Source of the DNA: Rhododendron vialii
Taxonomy: Eukaryota; Streptophyta; Magnoliopsida; Ericales; Ericaceae
Assembly (NCBI RefSeq): GCF_030253575.1
Contig: NC_080568.1
Coordinates: forward strand, 32,639,001 to 32,703,000
Reading direction: 5' to 3'
DNA: 64,000 bases
The notes beneath the pieces are model-generated. The model was not told where the DNA came from and made no database searches. It saw nothing but the letters and a program-made list of their open reading frames with translations. The position numbers and the translations under genes were made by a program. Of this stretch, positions 29,030-40,123 are shown piece after piece; position 1 is the stretch's first letter, and each line of letters starts with the position of its first letter.

Positions 29030-32000
29030 GATGGCGGTTTTGAATATTTTATCGCAGCCGACGACCCCATGGCCGACGAAAACCGCTTCCTTTTCTCTCT
29101 ACAGCTGTAACCATTACTATACTAATTGTTACATATTCAGTCGATTCTCCATCCGTTCATCTCTCTCCTCGCTTTCCAAAGCTGTAATTGTATCAGCAAA
29201 ACCGAATCTCTCTTCTCAGATGCTTCCTCAATCCCCAAAATCAGGTCTTATCATGTTCTCTCTTTCTCCTAATGCCTAAATTGTATCCAATTCGACTCTC
29301 ATTCGTATCGATAATAGGTTTGTTTGTGTCTTGTTGACTTATTCTGTAACTTTAGTTTAACATTTGCCTGAATTTTTAACTATAGAGTTCGTTTACTGTC
29401 CTTTGGCTCTGTTTGGGTAGGAGTGGATTTGAATTAACTTATACCATGTCATAATATTGTATAGGATCCGACTTATTTTGCAGTATCATCTCGTCCATTC
29501 ATCTCAGTAATCAATGATTCGGGTTTTAGAAAGTATCTCCGCAGAAATAATAGTTTCTTCCTAAGAAGAGTCTTCCAACAAAATCTAACCATTAAAAACG
29601 CTTTGGGACGGATAGATTGCATAGACTGCTCTGTGCAGTCCAAACACAGACTGTAGAGGAGCCGCTTCCTATTGTATAAGAGGTTTAGCTCCAAGTGACT
29701 TGTGAAACTCATGGAAGATAGATTAGAGGTAATTATTATATAATGGTTCTTGTATAGCTGCAATCCTTTAGGATAAAGGATTTCAAGCAGTCACATTAAA
29801 GCTCCCAAACTGAATGGCCAAAAACCAATATGTAAGCTATTTAAGAAAATATGTAATATATTCATCTATCAAACTCCGATATTCACCACTCTCTTTACGA
29901 AGCTTTGGTTTAGTCTCAAGTTATATGATTTAAATAGTTGATTGTTTATCTAAAAGTTATGCTTTGTTTTGCTGGAGAGGAAGCTAGAAAGTGAAGGGTT
30001 TTTTCCCCAATTTTTATGTTTCATATCGACACATGGAAGTGAACAGTTTTCTCCGCTGAGCTTCACACAGCTATTTGGTGCTTCAAAAGTAACACAACCC
30101 AAAACCGTGATAAATTCAAGAGAGTGCAAAATTATGGCAATTATGAAATTTAATGTTTCACCCTGTTGGCAACCAAGTGGAATTTACGGAAATGTTGAGT
30201 GATACTAGTGCAAAACTCCTGAGTTTCTAGCATCTGTTTTAACCTTCCTTCCTTCTTGAAGTTTGTACTTTGTTTATTCTTTCATGGAGATATCCTATGA
30301 GTTGAGTTCCTTTTTTTTAATCCATAGTGAAAGATAATGCTCTATTCCAGTTCAAGGGCGTCGACAATTGAAGTTGACTTTTGTTTCTATTCCCCTGCTT
30401 GATATTTTTGGTTCATTTTGTCGTATGACATAAGGCACTGAAGTGCACGTGCAAGACATTGATGCAGGCTTGGGATGTTCATGGATACAAGACAGCTCCA
30501 GCTGTCCTGACACTGTTTCCAACAATGGAAGGAGGCAACGTCCATTGCATTCTGTTTTTCCCTCAAAACCCGCAGAAGTTTCCTCTGTACAGGACCTTTT
30601 TGAATTTATATGCTCAGGCCCACTTCTAAACAAGGTGGGCATGACTTCAGAGATGGTGGCCGAGTCCATCGACAAGTGGTTAGCGTATGGATTACACCTT
30701 TGCAGGTTGTTTCAACTAAATGAACTCTACCTAACACTACCTCAGAAGGCTAGGTTTTATCACTACTATATACCAGTCTTCTTATGGTGCGAACAGCAAA
30801 TTTCTCATCACAGTTCCAAGTTTAAAGATGGAGAAGAGGTCACTCCTATAGTGGTAAACATAAGATGTTCACACCATCCCTTTCTTCTGTTATAGGGGGT
30901 AACTTTTTTCCCCAGACATGACAAGCTGCTCAATTCTCATTTTGTAGTCTTGACGTGTGTACTGTGAACGGACTGGGTAATGCTTTTTAACATATTTTTT
31001 TTGTGATGCAGATTGGGTTTAGTGCCCCTCAAGGTTGTGGAAAGACTACACTAGTCTTTGCTCTTGAGTATCTTTTCAAAGTCACCGGGAGGTAGATTGC
31101 AGAAACGATGATATCTATTGTGTAGAAGCAATCTTGTCAATAGTTGAATGGGAGTATGACAACATGAAAGGAATTCCTTATATTGATTCACGTTAATCTC
31201 AGGAAGTCTGCTACAGTATCCATAGATGATTTTTACTTGACTGCAGATGATCAGGTAAAACCGTAAACGTGTTCGATGGAGTCTTCGGATATTGCTTCCC
31301 TTCTTGTTCTTGTTTGTGTTTGCATTTTCTGATGCAATCTTTCTATGGTATAGGCTAAGCTGAGAGAAAGCAATCCAGGAAATGCACTTCTAGAGGTATC
31401 AACTAACTTGCTCCCCGTTAAAATCTCGTAGCTTGAGAGATGAGGAAGCATTTTCAAAGAACAAGGTAACGGAGATTATTGGCTCACCTGCAGTTGCGTG
31501 GAAATGCGGGAAGCCACGATCTTTCATTTTCTGTTGAAACATTGACAGCTCTAAGCAAATTGACTAAAGGAGGTAGGAGTTTTCCCTCATACAGATCTCT
31601 TTGCATTTGGTGCTTATAGTTCTATTACTTATGTCGTTAGTATGGTTATCATGGGTAATGAATTATGTGTGCTTTGTTGTCAGGTATGAAGATGAATCTA
31701 CCTCGATATGATAAAGTAAGCTCCCTGCACAATTGAATATGCTTGTTGTCAATCAAACCTTTCATTTCAAGGTTCTTATCAATTGTTTTTTTGTTTTGCA
31801 GTCTGCAAACAACGGTAGGGGTGACAGAGCTGATCCTTCAACATGGCCAGAAGTTGAAGGGCCTCTTACTGTAAGATGTATCTTCAATTTGTAGTTGGGA
31901 TAGGCAAATGTTGGTTAAGATGTGGATGTGACAAAAATTATGGCCAGCGTTCCATCTGCCATCCCAAATGACTGTATCATCAACTCAGAAAGCGTTAAAA

Positions 32001-32748
32001 ATATTTTTTTTTTTGTTACATTTTATAAACCCAACAAAGTTTATTTAGTGTGTCAGTAAGGAGAACCACTAAAATCTTTGTCTTCCTCACCATAAGTCAT
32101 TTGGATTTCATTTAGGCCATCCTGTTTGAGGGCTGGATGCTTGGGTTTAAGCCCCTTCCAGTTGAAGTAGTCACGCCTGTTGATCCACAGGTATTAGCAC
32201 TTAACAAATCATATGTAGGGATACATCTAGCTTCTTCCCTTGTCACTCTGATGGGGACCTTATTAATTCGAGTGAAAGTGTAATTTTACAGCTTGAGATA
32301 GTGAACGAGAATTTAGAAGCTTATTATGATGCATGGGATAAATTCATAAAAGCATGGATAATTATCAAGATTAAAGATCCAAATTGTGTCTACCAGTGGC
32401 GATTGCAGGTTAGCCATTGGTTTGCAATTTCAGAATATTCTTATTTTTCGCAATACCATTTTATAATCGTTAGCGAATTTGCAGGCAGAGATTGCCATGA
32501 AGGCTGATGGAATGCCTGGGATGTCTGATGAGGAGGTGGGCAGAATAATTTAATCCCTATTAGCTTTATATCCAATCCATTTTCCGAGGTTTTATTTGGG
32601 TTTGTTTCAGGTTGAGGACTTTGTTTCACGATATTTGCCTGCCTACAAGGCTTATCTCCCTGCACTTTACTCAGAAGGACCCAATGGTTCGGATCCAGAA
32701 CGGCTCCTTGTCATTGAAATCGATGAAGGGAGGAATCCCATCCCTTAA
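29025..32748 (+). CDS. GLYK: D-glycerate 3-kinase, chloroplastic
   Basis: Twelve coding exons: 29025-29244, 30435-30853, 31012-31091, 31203-31254, 31354-31395, 31494-31572, 31684-31715, 31802-31870, 32116-32190, 32292-32408, 32485-32535, 32611-32748. All are GT/AG with matching phases, giving 457 aa against about 456 in Arabidopsis. It catalyses ATP + D-glycerate to 3-phosphoglycerate, the last step of photorespiration, in the chloroplast stroma. Residues 1-70 are Ser/Thr/Asn-rich with few acidic residues, a typical transit peptide. The kinase core has IGFSAPQGCGKTT (P-loop Lys224), SIDDFYLT, LRGNAGSHD, KMNLPRYDKS, ILFEGWMLGFKPL, VYQWRLQAEIAMK and VSRYLPAYKAYLPALY. ATGs at 29025 and 29031 are both possible starts. 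The first intron (about 1.2 kb) is the longest. Confidence 0.96.
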
Positions 32749-33197
32749 TTAGGTGATAACTGTCCAGATTATTTTGTGCTGTAAATCCTTTTTTAATCTT
32801 GCAGAATTCATAATTGACGTGGGCATGCTTTAGGAAAGAGCATCATTACTGTTTTGTGTTTTTCATAATTGTACGTGGTTTAAACTCATGTAAAGGGAAC
32901 TGATATTACATAATGCAAATTGCTATTGCAAAGAAAGAAGGTTTTGCTATCTGTTAGAAACTATCTGGCACATTTCAAGTAAAACGAAGTGTTTAGAAGT
33001 AGTCCCCCCGGTAACCCATTGATGTTAATCAGAACACATTAAAACACTAATAGATTTATTTAGACTCATTAGCCAACTGGAAAACTCAATACCCTTTAAG
33101 ACACTCCAGGCAACTGATAAAAGAAGCAGAAACGAAAACGACACCCACACTTGAGTGGTATATAAGACAGGCTTCCAGTAACAGAACTTAGGTGCAA

Positions 33198-33845
33198 TCA
33201 CTGCAGTCTGCAGAGAACATCCAAACAACACTCGCAAGCCTTGTCCTTGGGGCGACATAAGCAGCAACACATCGTGAACCAACTGCCCAAAGTTGTGTGA
33301 AAAATAAGAAGGGATAAAGCTAGATAGTTTTCTTTTTCCCTTGTTTTTCAGATCTTGGATTTTTGTGGGACATGCAAATTCAAAACCGACGGTGCATAAT
33401 CTCTCAAAGCCACTCGTCTTACCACACGACCTAAAAAACATATACAGTTAGTGAGAATGCATTACCAACTGTGAGACTAAATTAGGTCTATTTGATCTGT
33501 TTTTCTCTATGCATATTTAATGTCATAATGTTATTTGCGTGTTCATCTTTTGAAGAAAGATGGAATACGTAAGCAAACCTTAAATGTCGTAACGGAATAA
33601 AATGGATTAGTGTAATTTGAAAAACAATCCCATTAAAAAGCTATCAGTCAATTTTAGAAGGAAGTGAAAAAAGCAGACTTAACAAGTCAATTATAGTGAA
33701 ACATATACTCCTGTACAGAAGGAACATGACTTATTGAGAAGGATGGAAGAAACACAAACCAAGCATGGAGGCAGCCTTTGTGTGTTCATGCCGCGGTTTG
33801 ATACGTTTCAAAGTATGCCATATTTTGGGAGGCTGGGGCGTCCAT
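33198..33845 (-). pseudogene. CYSTM-type cysteine-rich peptide gene with an in-frame stop
   Basis: Two exons (33845-33760 and 33282-33198) have GT/AG borders at the same positions and phase as the intact paralogue at 35186-35543. Exon 1 reads MDAPASQNMAYFETYQTAA, then TGA, then THKGCLHA. Exon 2 reads CWFTMCCCLCRPKDKACECCLDVLCRLQ and ends in TGA. The paralogue has no stop at the corresponding place. A TATAAAT box remains about 120 bp upstream (about 33963-33969). It is either a recent pseudogene or a sequence error at one base. CYSTM proteins are small, stress-linked, membrane-tethered peptides, and the cysteine cluster is intact if the stop is ignored. Confidence 0.75.
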
Positions 33846-34048
33846 TTTTCCTTGTGATTTCCTTGTGATTCAATGGATTAAGAAGTGGGCAAAAAAAGAG
33901 AGAGTTATGTGGTTTTAGCTCAATTGTTTCTATTGGTTGATTCAGATCCAACTTGTCTAACATTTATAGGGACTGAGGGGCAAAAGGTTTTGCTCACATC
34001 TTACTTGGATCCGTAGAAGTGCCGAATAGTGGCCCCAAAGCATTAGTA

Positions 34049-34176
34049 ATGCTACAAACGTAGATGTTCGGACACATATCGTCCGATGCACGTGGAACCC
34101 ATGGAATGCACGTAGGATCCGCACATATTGAATGACTTTGGATACATCTATGTCCGGACGTCTTTGTGTGAATCAT
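34049..34176. mobile_element. Small inverted-repeat element (MITE-like)
   Basis: 'acaaacgtagatgttcggac' near the left end pairs imperfectly with 'gtccggacgtctttgtgt' near the right end. About 128 bp, between the two CYSTM genes. The ends are imperfect and no target duplication was found. Confidence 0.5.
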
Positions 34177-34284
34177 TTTCCTGTTGGTAATTGGTGTTAA
34201 GGTTTTGGAAATGGCTGATTGGGGAAAAAAAGAAGAAGAAGCACTAAGATTATAGTCTTATAGACATGAATAAAAATAGGCTGC

Positions 34285-34396
34285 TGATTTTGCCACTCCC
34301 TTTTTTGTTAACGCCGCTCCCCTGCAAGTATATTTTTGGTGCAAAAATACACTTACAGTGGAGTGACGTTAACAAAAAAAGGGAGTGGCAAAATCA
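34285..34396. mobile_element. 112-bp near-perfect fold-back element
   Basis: The left arm TGATTTTGCCACTCCC continues through 'gttaacg' to 'gtatatttttg'. The right arm is its reverse complement with few mismatches, ending 'gggagtggcaaaatca'. The loop is about 3 nt. An RNA from either strand would fold into a long hairpin. Confidence 0.85.
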
Positions 34397-35185
34397 TTTT
34401 CCTAAAAATATGGGGCCTCTTATCAAATTTGAAGAATTGGAGGATACACTACAGCTGAAGAGGATTTGAGGCTAAACTTTATATGACATAGGAGTTGGTT
34501 ATTATTGCCAGGTTGAGAAATTAAAGGACAAATAAAGTATAGGATCTATTGCTTGCTCTGATACCATATTAGATTATTAACTACCAATTCATCTAAAAGC
34601 TTAAGCGGTTTACGGTTAGAGGGAATGATAACTTTATTATTTATACCTTCAACAGTCTTGCGCCTGACTAAACTTCGGATCCAGTAAGTTGAAGTGCAAG
34701 TTTTTACTGATTTCATGGTAACCAATTTTAGTCCAAAAAATAAGAGGAACGTTTCATAAGACCTGTACCACCAGTGTACCAAAATGATTAAAACCAGCTT
34801 AAATGAAATAGAAATGGTGAGATTCGAGAAGAAAGTTCTTGTGGAACATTATGATATACTGAATCAAGACATCAAGGAATTTGTGGAAGTACATCATTAA
34901 TAAACCAAATGCTTGTGCCCGGTCTTTTTATTTGGAAGTAAACAGAGAAAACAAAAAAATCATAATTTGACAGAATTGCAAGTTTACAGAGGCACTCAAC
35001 ACTCTCACTAGGCCAGTGAAGGCTACGAACAAACAGACAACAACAATAATAACAGAACTCATGTAGTCCTCAATCATTGGAAGTATGAGCTACGAACAAA
35101 TAGAACAAAGGAAAAAATAAAACGATGAAATAAGGTGATGATAAACCATAAACATTGGCCTAATAATCCCTTGTGCATGAATAAA

Positions 35186-35543
35186 TTAGGAGCAGTTACA
35201 ACAGAGAATGTCCAAACAACACTCGCAAGTCTCGTAGCAACAGCAACAACAGCACATCGCGAACAAACTGCATAAAAAAAAACACAATACCATTAAATAA
35301 TAAATTCATACCCAATACACACAGATTCCCGAAAATCGTTTCTTAGTACATTGTTCTTTTTCACGTAGCTTATTTACTGTCTAATCTCGTCTTTGTATCC
35401 AAAATTATACTGTATAAGAATTTAAAGAGAATTGAGAGAAATACGTACCAAGCATAGAGGCAACCTTTCTCCTCTTGCCTTCTCTTGATATGATCAGTGT
35501 ATGACATCTCTTCAGTGGCTGGAGCATCCATATCCACATCCAT
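35186..35543 (-). CDS. CYSTM-type small cysteine-rich protein (58 aa)
   Basis: Two exons, 35543-35449 and 35267-35186, joined across GTACGT/CAG borders within a Cys codon. The protein begins [20 protein letters not shown] and ends [20 protein letters not shown] then [13 protein letters not shown] short polar N-terminus followed by a GCL[11 protein letters not shown] cysteine block is the layout of plant CYSTM (cysteine-rich transmembrane module) peptides, linked to stress tolerance and plasma-membrane association; 15 of 58 residues are Cys. A TATA box (CTATAAAA on minus, about 35637-35646) lies about 95 bp upstream. It is the intact sister of the broken copy at 33198-33845. It lacks a long hydrophobic stretch outside the Cys run, and the second Cys cluster is longer than in typical members. 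Confidence 0.82.
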
Positions 35544-35649
35544 TTGTTTGTTGTTTGTTAGATGAATATGAAATTTAGCTTAAATTTCTCTTCTAGGATT
35601 CAGATGCAAATGGAGAAAAGCAGCTGCAGTTTTGTTTTTTTATAGAGGG

Positions 35650-36620
35650 TGGAAGTGAAGACTGGCTTAGGATTCTTCGTGCACCTACCACTCGAGTAAT
35701 TATTCAGCACTCCCGGATACCACGTTGCGTTGTCTACGTGGTACTCCCAACGTTTACGTAGCGAACAAATTTTGCGGCAGGCACATTATCATTCACTTTT
35801 GTTGGGCGATTAGGAGACGAGGAGTGTGACCCACACATTGTGCGGTGACGATCTTTTATGAGGATTACCACCCGACAATGCCACGTAGTACTCCGAGAGT
35901 AGCCAATAATTGGCCTACCACTCTTACCCAGTTCATTTTAAAATTGTTGTTAGTTCAAATGTCTCTGTCTCTGTTCGTTTCTGTCTCTTCACCAAATGTT
36001 CCTGCCATGAGTGACTCAGTTGACTCTCCCCGTGAATCATGCATGTTTACTACAAACATATCATTATTCAAACATCATGAAATCCACATGGAATGTGTCA
36101 AAATCATCGGAAAAACTTTTTGGTAATTGATATGATAGTATTAGGAATATGCGGGATCTTAACAGGATCTATGAGAGTTCTACAAAGAACAAAATCAGGA
36201 ACAAGAAACACAAGAAGGGTTTTCATGGTTCACTCAACTAGGGCTATGCCCCCACGATCGTTGCAGCTGCGTTGCCCTACGCTGCAATATATACATGCGT
36301 AGCGACGATCACAAGAACGTGAATATACCAGCTGAAAGTATCCTAGGGAATTTTCGCTCTTCGTTATGATGTATACAGGTAGAGTTACACGAGTTAGATC
36401 TGCGACATGCGACACGCGGCTCGGGGTATAGTACAATCAGACTCTATGCTACTTAAGAAAAACCACTGTTAACCTAGTGTAGAAGACTCCTAGTTAGAGG
36501 TATATCTTTTCTTCTTCTTGTTTTTTTGTTTTTTTTGTTTTAGATAGGCTGGACTCATATGACTTTAAGTTGTGAAGAAATTTTAGAACCTCTTCTATGT
36601 CTGAAGTATTTTAATTGCAA
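35650..36620. other. Intergenic, no gene recognised
   Basis: Contains 'ccacgt.gtactcc' phrases in both orientations (35720-35900), perhaps an old MITE, and a T-rich tract near 36510-36540. No coding segment supported. Confidence 0.5.
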
Positions 36621-36627
36621 CCATTTG

Positions 36628-37990
36628 TCTTTTTTTTTTTAAAAAGCAAAAAATTTCATTAATCTCTGAAATTGTTACAAAGATTAATAGGAATAAGAAA
36701 TAATGACATCAAACACCTAACCCGAGACCCAAACAATCTAAAAAGGTACGAATAATCTTTTGTCCATCTGAGATCCAATCCCCAAGTTTGGCAAGAAACC
36801 AAACACGGGAAAATCCATTGGGATGAAGCCCACACCCGTAGGTCTAAAAGTCCAGATAAATACAAGAAAGACCAAACATCTAAGGGCTTAAAAGCCTAAA
36901 AGCCCAAATAATGAGACAAACCCAACTGTTACAGCTCAAATCAAACCCAGCTACTACAATCAGACTTGCCGCCATCCACCACGGCAGAACATCTCCACCG
37001 CCAGCCACCACACGAGACAGCGACCCAGAGAGACACCCAAAAGCCGCCGCTGTCCACAGTGGCGGACCTAAGAATTTGACATAGTGGGGGCACCAATTTT
37101 TTTTGTAACCGTAATATACGAGTTACAGTTAAGCACATTTATTCCAAAATAATTTTGGCATTCATGATAAATTAACAATTTTAAAGTATATATGTATTTT
37201 AATAATTAGTTACTTGGGCAAACTTGCGTGCATTGACTAAATGCATTAAAACAACATTATTACATGTTCATCATTTATTTTTTTATTACTAACTCTACTA
37301 TTACAGTTTTGGGAACAAAAAGCATACAAATAAAATGTGGTGGTAGACTCGAACCCACAAATAATATACAAAACAAGGTACGAACTACCGTTTTCTAGTG
37401 CATTTTGGGGGGGGAGGGGGGAAAACCTACCATTTTCTAGTGCCTATTGGGGAAAAAAAAAAAAAGAGACACACACAGAGACAACTAGGTTAGAAGTAGA
37501 AAAGCAATAGAAAAAAAAACCTATGTACGAATGGGTGAAGTCTTGAACCACGCACCTCTTGGTTAGAAGTACCGTGCTTTGCACGTGCAACAACAAACAA
37601 CTTGTTGTATACATTCAACATAAATAATATATATATAAAACCAATTTTTTTTATAAAATGGCGTGGGGGCACGTGGGACACGTGACCACACGTGCCCTAT
37701 GGTGGGTCCGCCCCTGGCTGCCCACATGCCGTTAGGCAAAAAACCAAGTGATCTCAGGAGAGACACCAGCAGAGACGCACGAACCTTGCAACCCCAACAG
37801 GTAGACTGGCGGCCGGCCAACGACAGGAAGGAGAGAAGGGAGAAGACGGCGAAGAAACCAGCGGCAGAGGGAATGAGAAACAGCAGGGGAGGCAAGAACG
37901 CCGGAGTCAAACGCCGCCGCGAAGCACCCAAAGGACCGCGGTTATCCCGACGACTCGCAGGTCCCAAAAACGATTCTTCACCTGCATGCA
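36628..37990 (-). mobile_element. Polyadenylated non-LTR-type element, split by a hAT insertion
   Basis: On the minus strand the interval ends 'attaatgaaattttttgctt' followed by an A-run (36628-36645), a 3' end typical of plant LINE/SINE-class copies. The 5' portion (about 36950-37985, excluding 37057-37716) is unusually GC-rich with CGG/CCG repeats against AT-rich surroundings. No RT or zinc-binding domain is seen, so it is non-autonomous or 5' only. No flanking target duplication was found, so the 5' boundary is approximate. Confidence 0.55.
37057..37716. mobile_element. hAT-type element, 660 bp, with 8-bp target duplication
   Basis: The ends CAGTGGCGGACC and (minus) CAGGGGCGGACC are terminal inverted repeats. 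Flanks GCTGTCCA (37049-37056) and GCTGCCCA (37717-37724) match at 7 of 8 positions, the hAT duplication length. No transposase frame remains. It inserted into the GC-rich part of the element at 36628-37990. Confidence 0.85.
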
Positions 37991-38635
37991 CTAGTGGTTA
38001 TACTTCGTTTTCAATCGTGTCCATTGATGCTCGGAACCAAACAAACGTGGACAGCTAGCTTACATTGTCCCTTCCTTTATTGTGGAGGCCCTACTGAAAA
38101 CAAAACTTGCATCTACAGAAACCCCACGTTCTATATCTGCTTAAGTACAGTACTTCTTATTGAGAGATCTTCACTCTCCAGTGTATGGATAAGAACATGA
38201 GAGGATACCAATTCATATGACAGTTGTCCAGCCCACAATTGGGAGTTGGGACCGATACCTAGCTAGTAGTCCAGTTTGTTATACTTCATTATTCATTTTT
38301 GAACTGTCGTGGATTCACCTTGTGTTCACAATAATGATCGAATATCGAACATCATTCATATTTTAGAATTCATAGGCAGATATACGTCCCCGAAAAAATT
38401 TAGTTTGATCATCGTACATCGACGTAAAAACTTAGCTCGATCGGAAAATGGTTATCTAAAGGTCTAAAATAAGCAGCTTTACTTCTCAAAAAATAAAACT
38501 CTCTCTCTGTTTGTGCATGGTGGTGCACTAATAAGAAAAGCCCCGTCACTTTTTTCGAACTTGCGGGAAAATTTATAGTAAATTATCATAAAGTGACACA
38601 GCTTTTTCGTAAGAGGACATTATTTAAGAAAAAAA

Positions 38636-38795
38636 GGAGTAATGTGTAGTCCGACCTTTATTGTGAGTTCAAGATGACACAACGATCCAAAGCTGAATGA
38701 GATCATTATTATTTTTAAATAAAAAAAAGTAACATGTAGCCCGACCATTATTGTGAGTTCGAGATGACACAACGACCCAAAGCTGAATAATAATG
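38636..38795. repeat. Tandem ~65 bp direct repeat
   Basis: 'attgtgagttc.agatgacac' with flanking 'gtag.ccgacc' and 'ccaaagctgaat' occurs at about 38645-38698 and 38737-38789, separated by an AT-rich spacer. Noncoding. Confidence 0.8.
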
Positions 38796-38799
38796 GAGG

Positions 38800-39867
38800 A
38801 TAACAAATTGAACTACACATAAACAGACAACAATACAACTTGTAAAGTTATAGCTCAGGATCTGCCAAATCCTTTGCCACACCTGCGGCTAGCACATGGG
38901 CTTCTCTAACAGAGGCCCTATTAACTGACGTGTGACCACTCACACCTGCATGAAATGGAGAAACGCACGGGACGCTGATTAATAATTTATCCCACAATTC
39001 ATCAACAAAGCCTACGTACATTCCTATCGATCACGCATTTCTCACATATGTGTCGGTTTCATCCATTTAATTGTAGGATGGGTTCTACACATGTGTGAGA
39101 GAATTGTGATCGAAAAGTGGTTTGTACGAGTGTTCCTAGACTTGTGGATAACGAAAATTCTAACTTCACACTCAAATAAACACTCAATCACACACTCATA
39201 CTCATAATAGGAGTGAGTTCCATACACACTGAATGTGTAGTATGCGCAAATTATGTGATTGGGTGTTGAAGTAGAATGATTGAATTGATAATTGTAGCGT
39301 AGGTGCAAGATCCACCGGAAAAATAAGATAAAAAAAATACTATATGGAGCCATTGGGGTTGACAGTTGTTCTCTGCTTTTCCATAAAAGGACATATTTGA
39401 CAACTGTTCGTCTCTCCACAACTCTTGCGTCGGTGCCCTAAAATATCCACCCAACCACAAAAGAGAATACTTTAACTATCTTGAAAATTTCATGGTTTCC
39501 ATTGTTGGTTCTATTTTGTGTCCATTGTAGTCATCTGAACCGTCCATCTTGTAGATCTCGCAAAGTAATGTACCCATACAATAGATAGGCCAAAGATTAA
39601 ATTTCAAGATTATAAAATGGATGAAAATAAATAGTTAAACTTAAAATACTGGTAAATCAGGCCGTCCATTTTATCAATCAAAATAGAATTTTAAACATAG
39701 TTATTAACATCCGATCATGCTGGTTTTTTCCATGCGTATATTATTTTGCGAGTCCTACAATATGAACGATTTAAATTACCGGTGTATGCTCAGTGAAACC
39801 CACAATGGACTGTGGCGAAAACAGCACGGTTTGGCCTCATACGAACAGAACTTATTCCCACAAAATC
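38800..39867. other. Intergenic, upstream of the CDI-like gene
   Basis: Includes a short inverted repeat, 'tctcacatatgtg' with 'cacatgtgtgaga' (about 39039-39100). No gene recognised. Confidence 0.5.
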
Positions 39868-40114
39868 CCCATAAATATATATAAGGCCGACCGTAAACAA
39901 TCAAACATCCGTCAAATCCACAAAATTTTGACTCTTTTCTTCCAAATCGCGTCGTCACCTCTAGATCTACTCTCTCTCTCTCTCTCTCCTCTGCAAGGTA
40001 ATCTCTCGAACCCTGCATTTCCCTATCTTCACTCCACCACCGCATATACATATAACACCGTATATACAAATGTGAATTGTTTCTGAACTGAATTCTCTGA
40101 TCTTTCTTTTGCAG
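39868..40114 (+). promoter_or_regulatory. Core promoter and 5'UTR intron of the CDI-like gene
   Basis: A TATA box 'atatatataagg' lies at about 39873-39884. The leader has a CT microsatellite (39970-39988), then a donor CTGCAAG|GTAATC at 39998 and a pyrimidine-rich acceptor TTTTGCAG ending at 40114, nine bases before the ATG. The splice signals fit a 117-nt 5'UTR intron. Inferred from sequence only. Confidence 0.7.
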
Positions 40115-40123
40115 CGTATCGCA

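Noticed and set aside
33025-33441. 138-codon minus frame
   Set aside because: A shadow of CYSTM exon 2: the correct frame is the Cys-rich one joined to exon 1 at 33845-33760.
37563-38058. Two opposite GC-rich frames of 131-142 codons
   Set aside because: They cross a hAT end and the GC-rich part of a retroelement; no domain, and high GC lengthens ORFs by chance.
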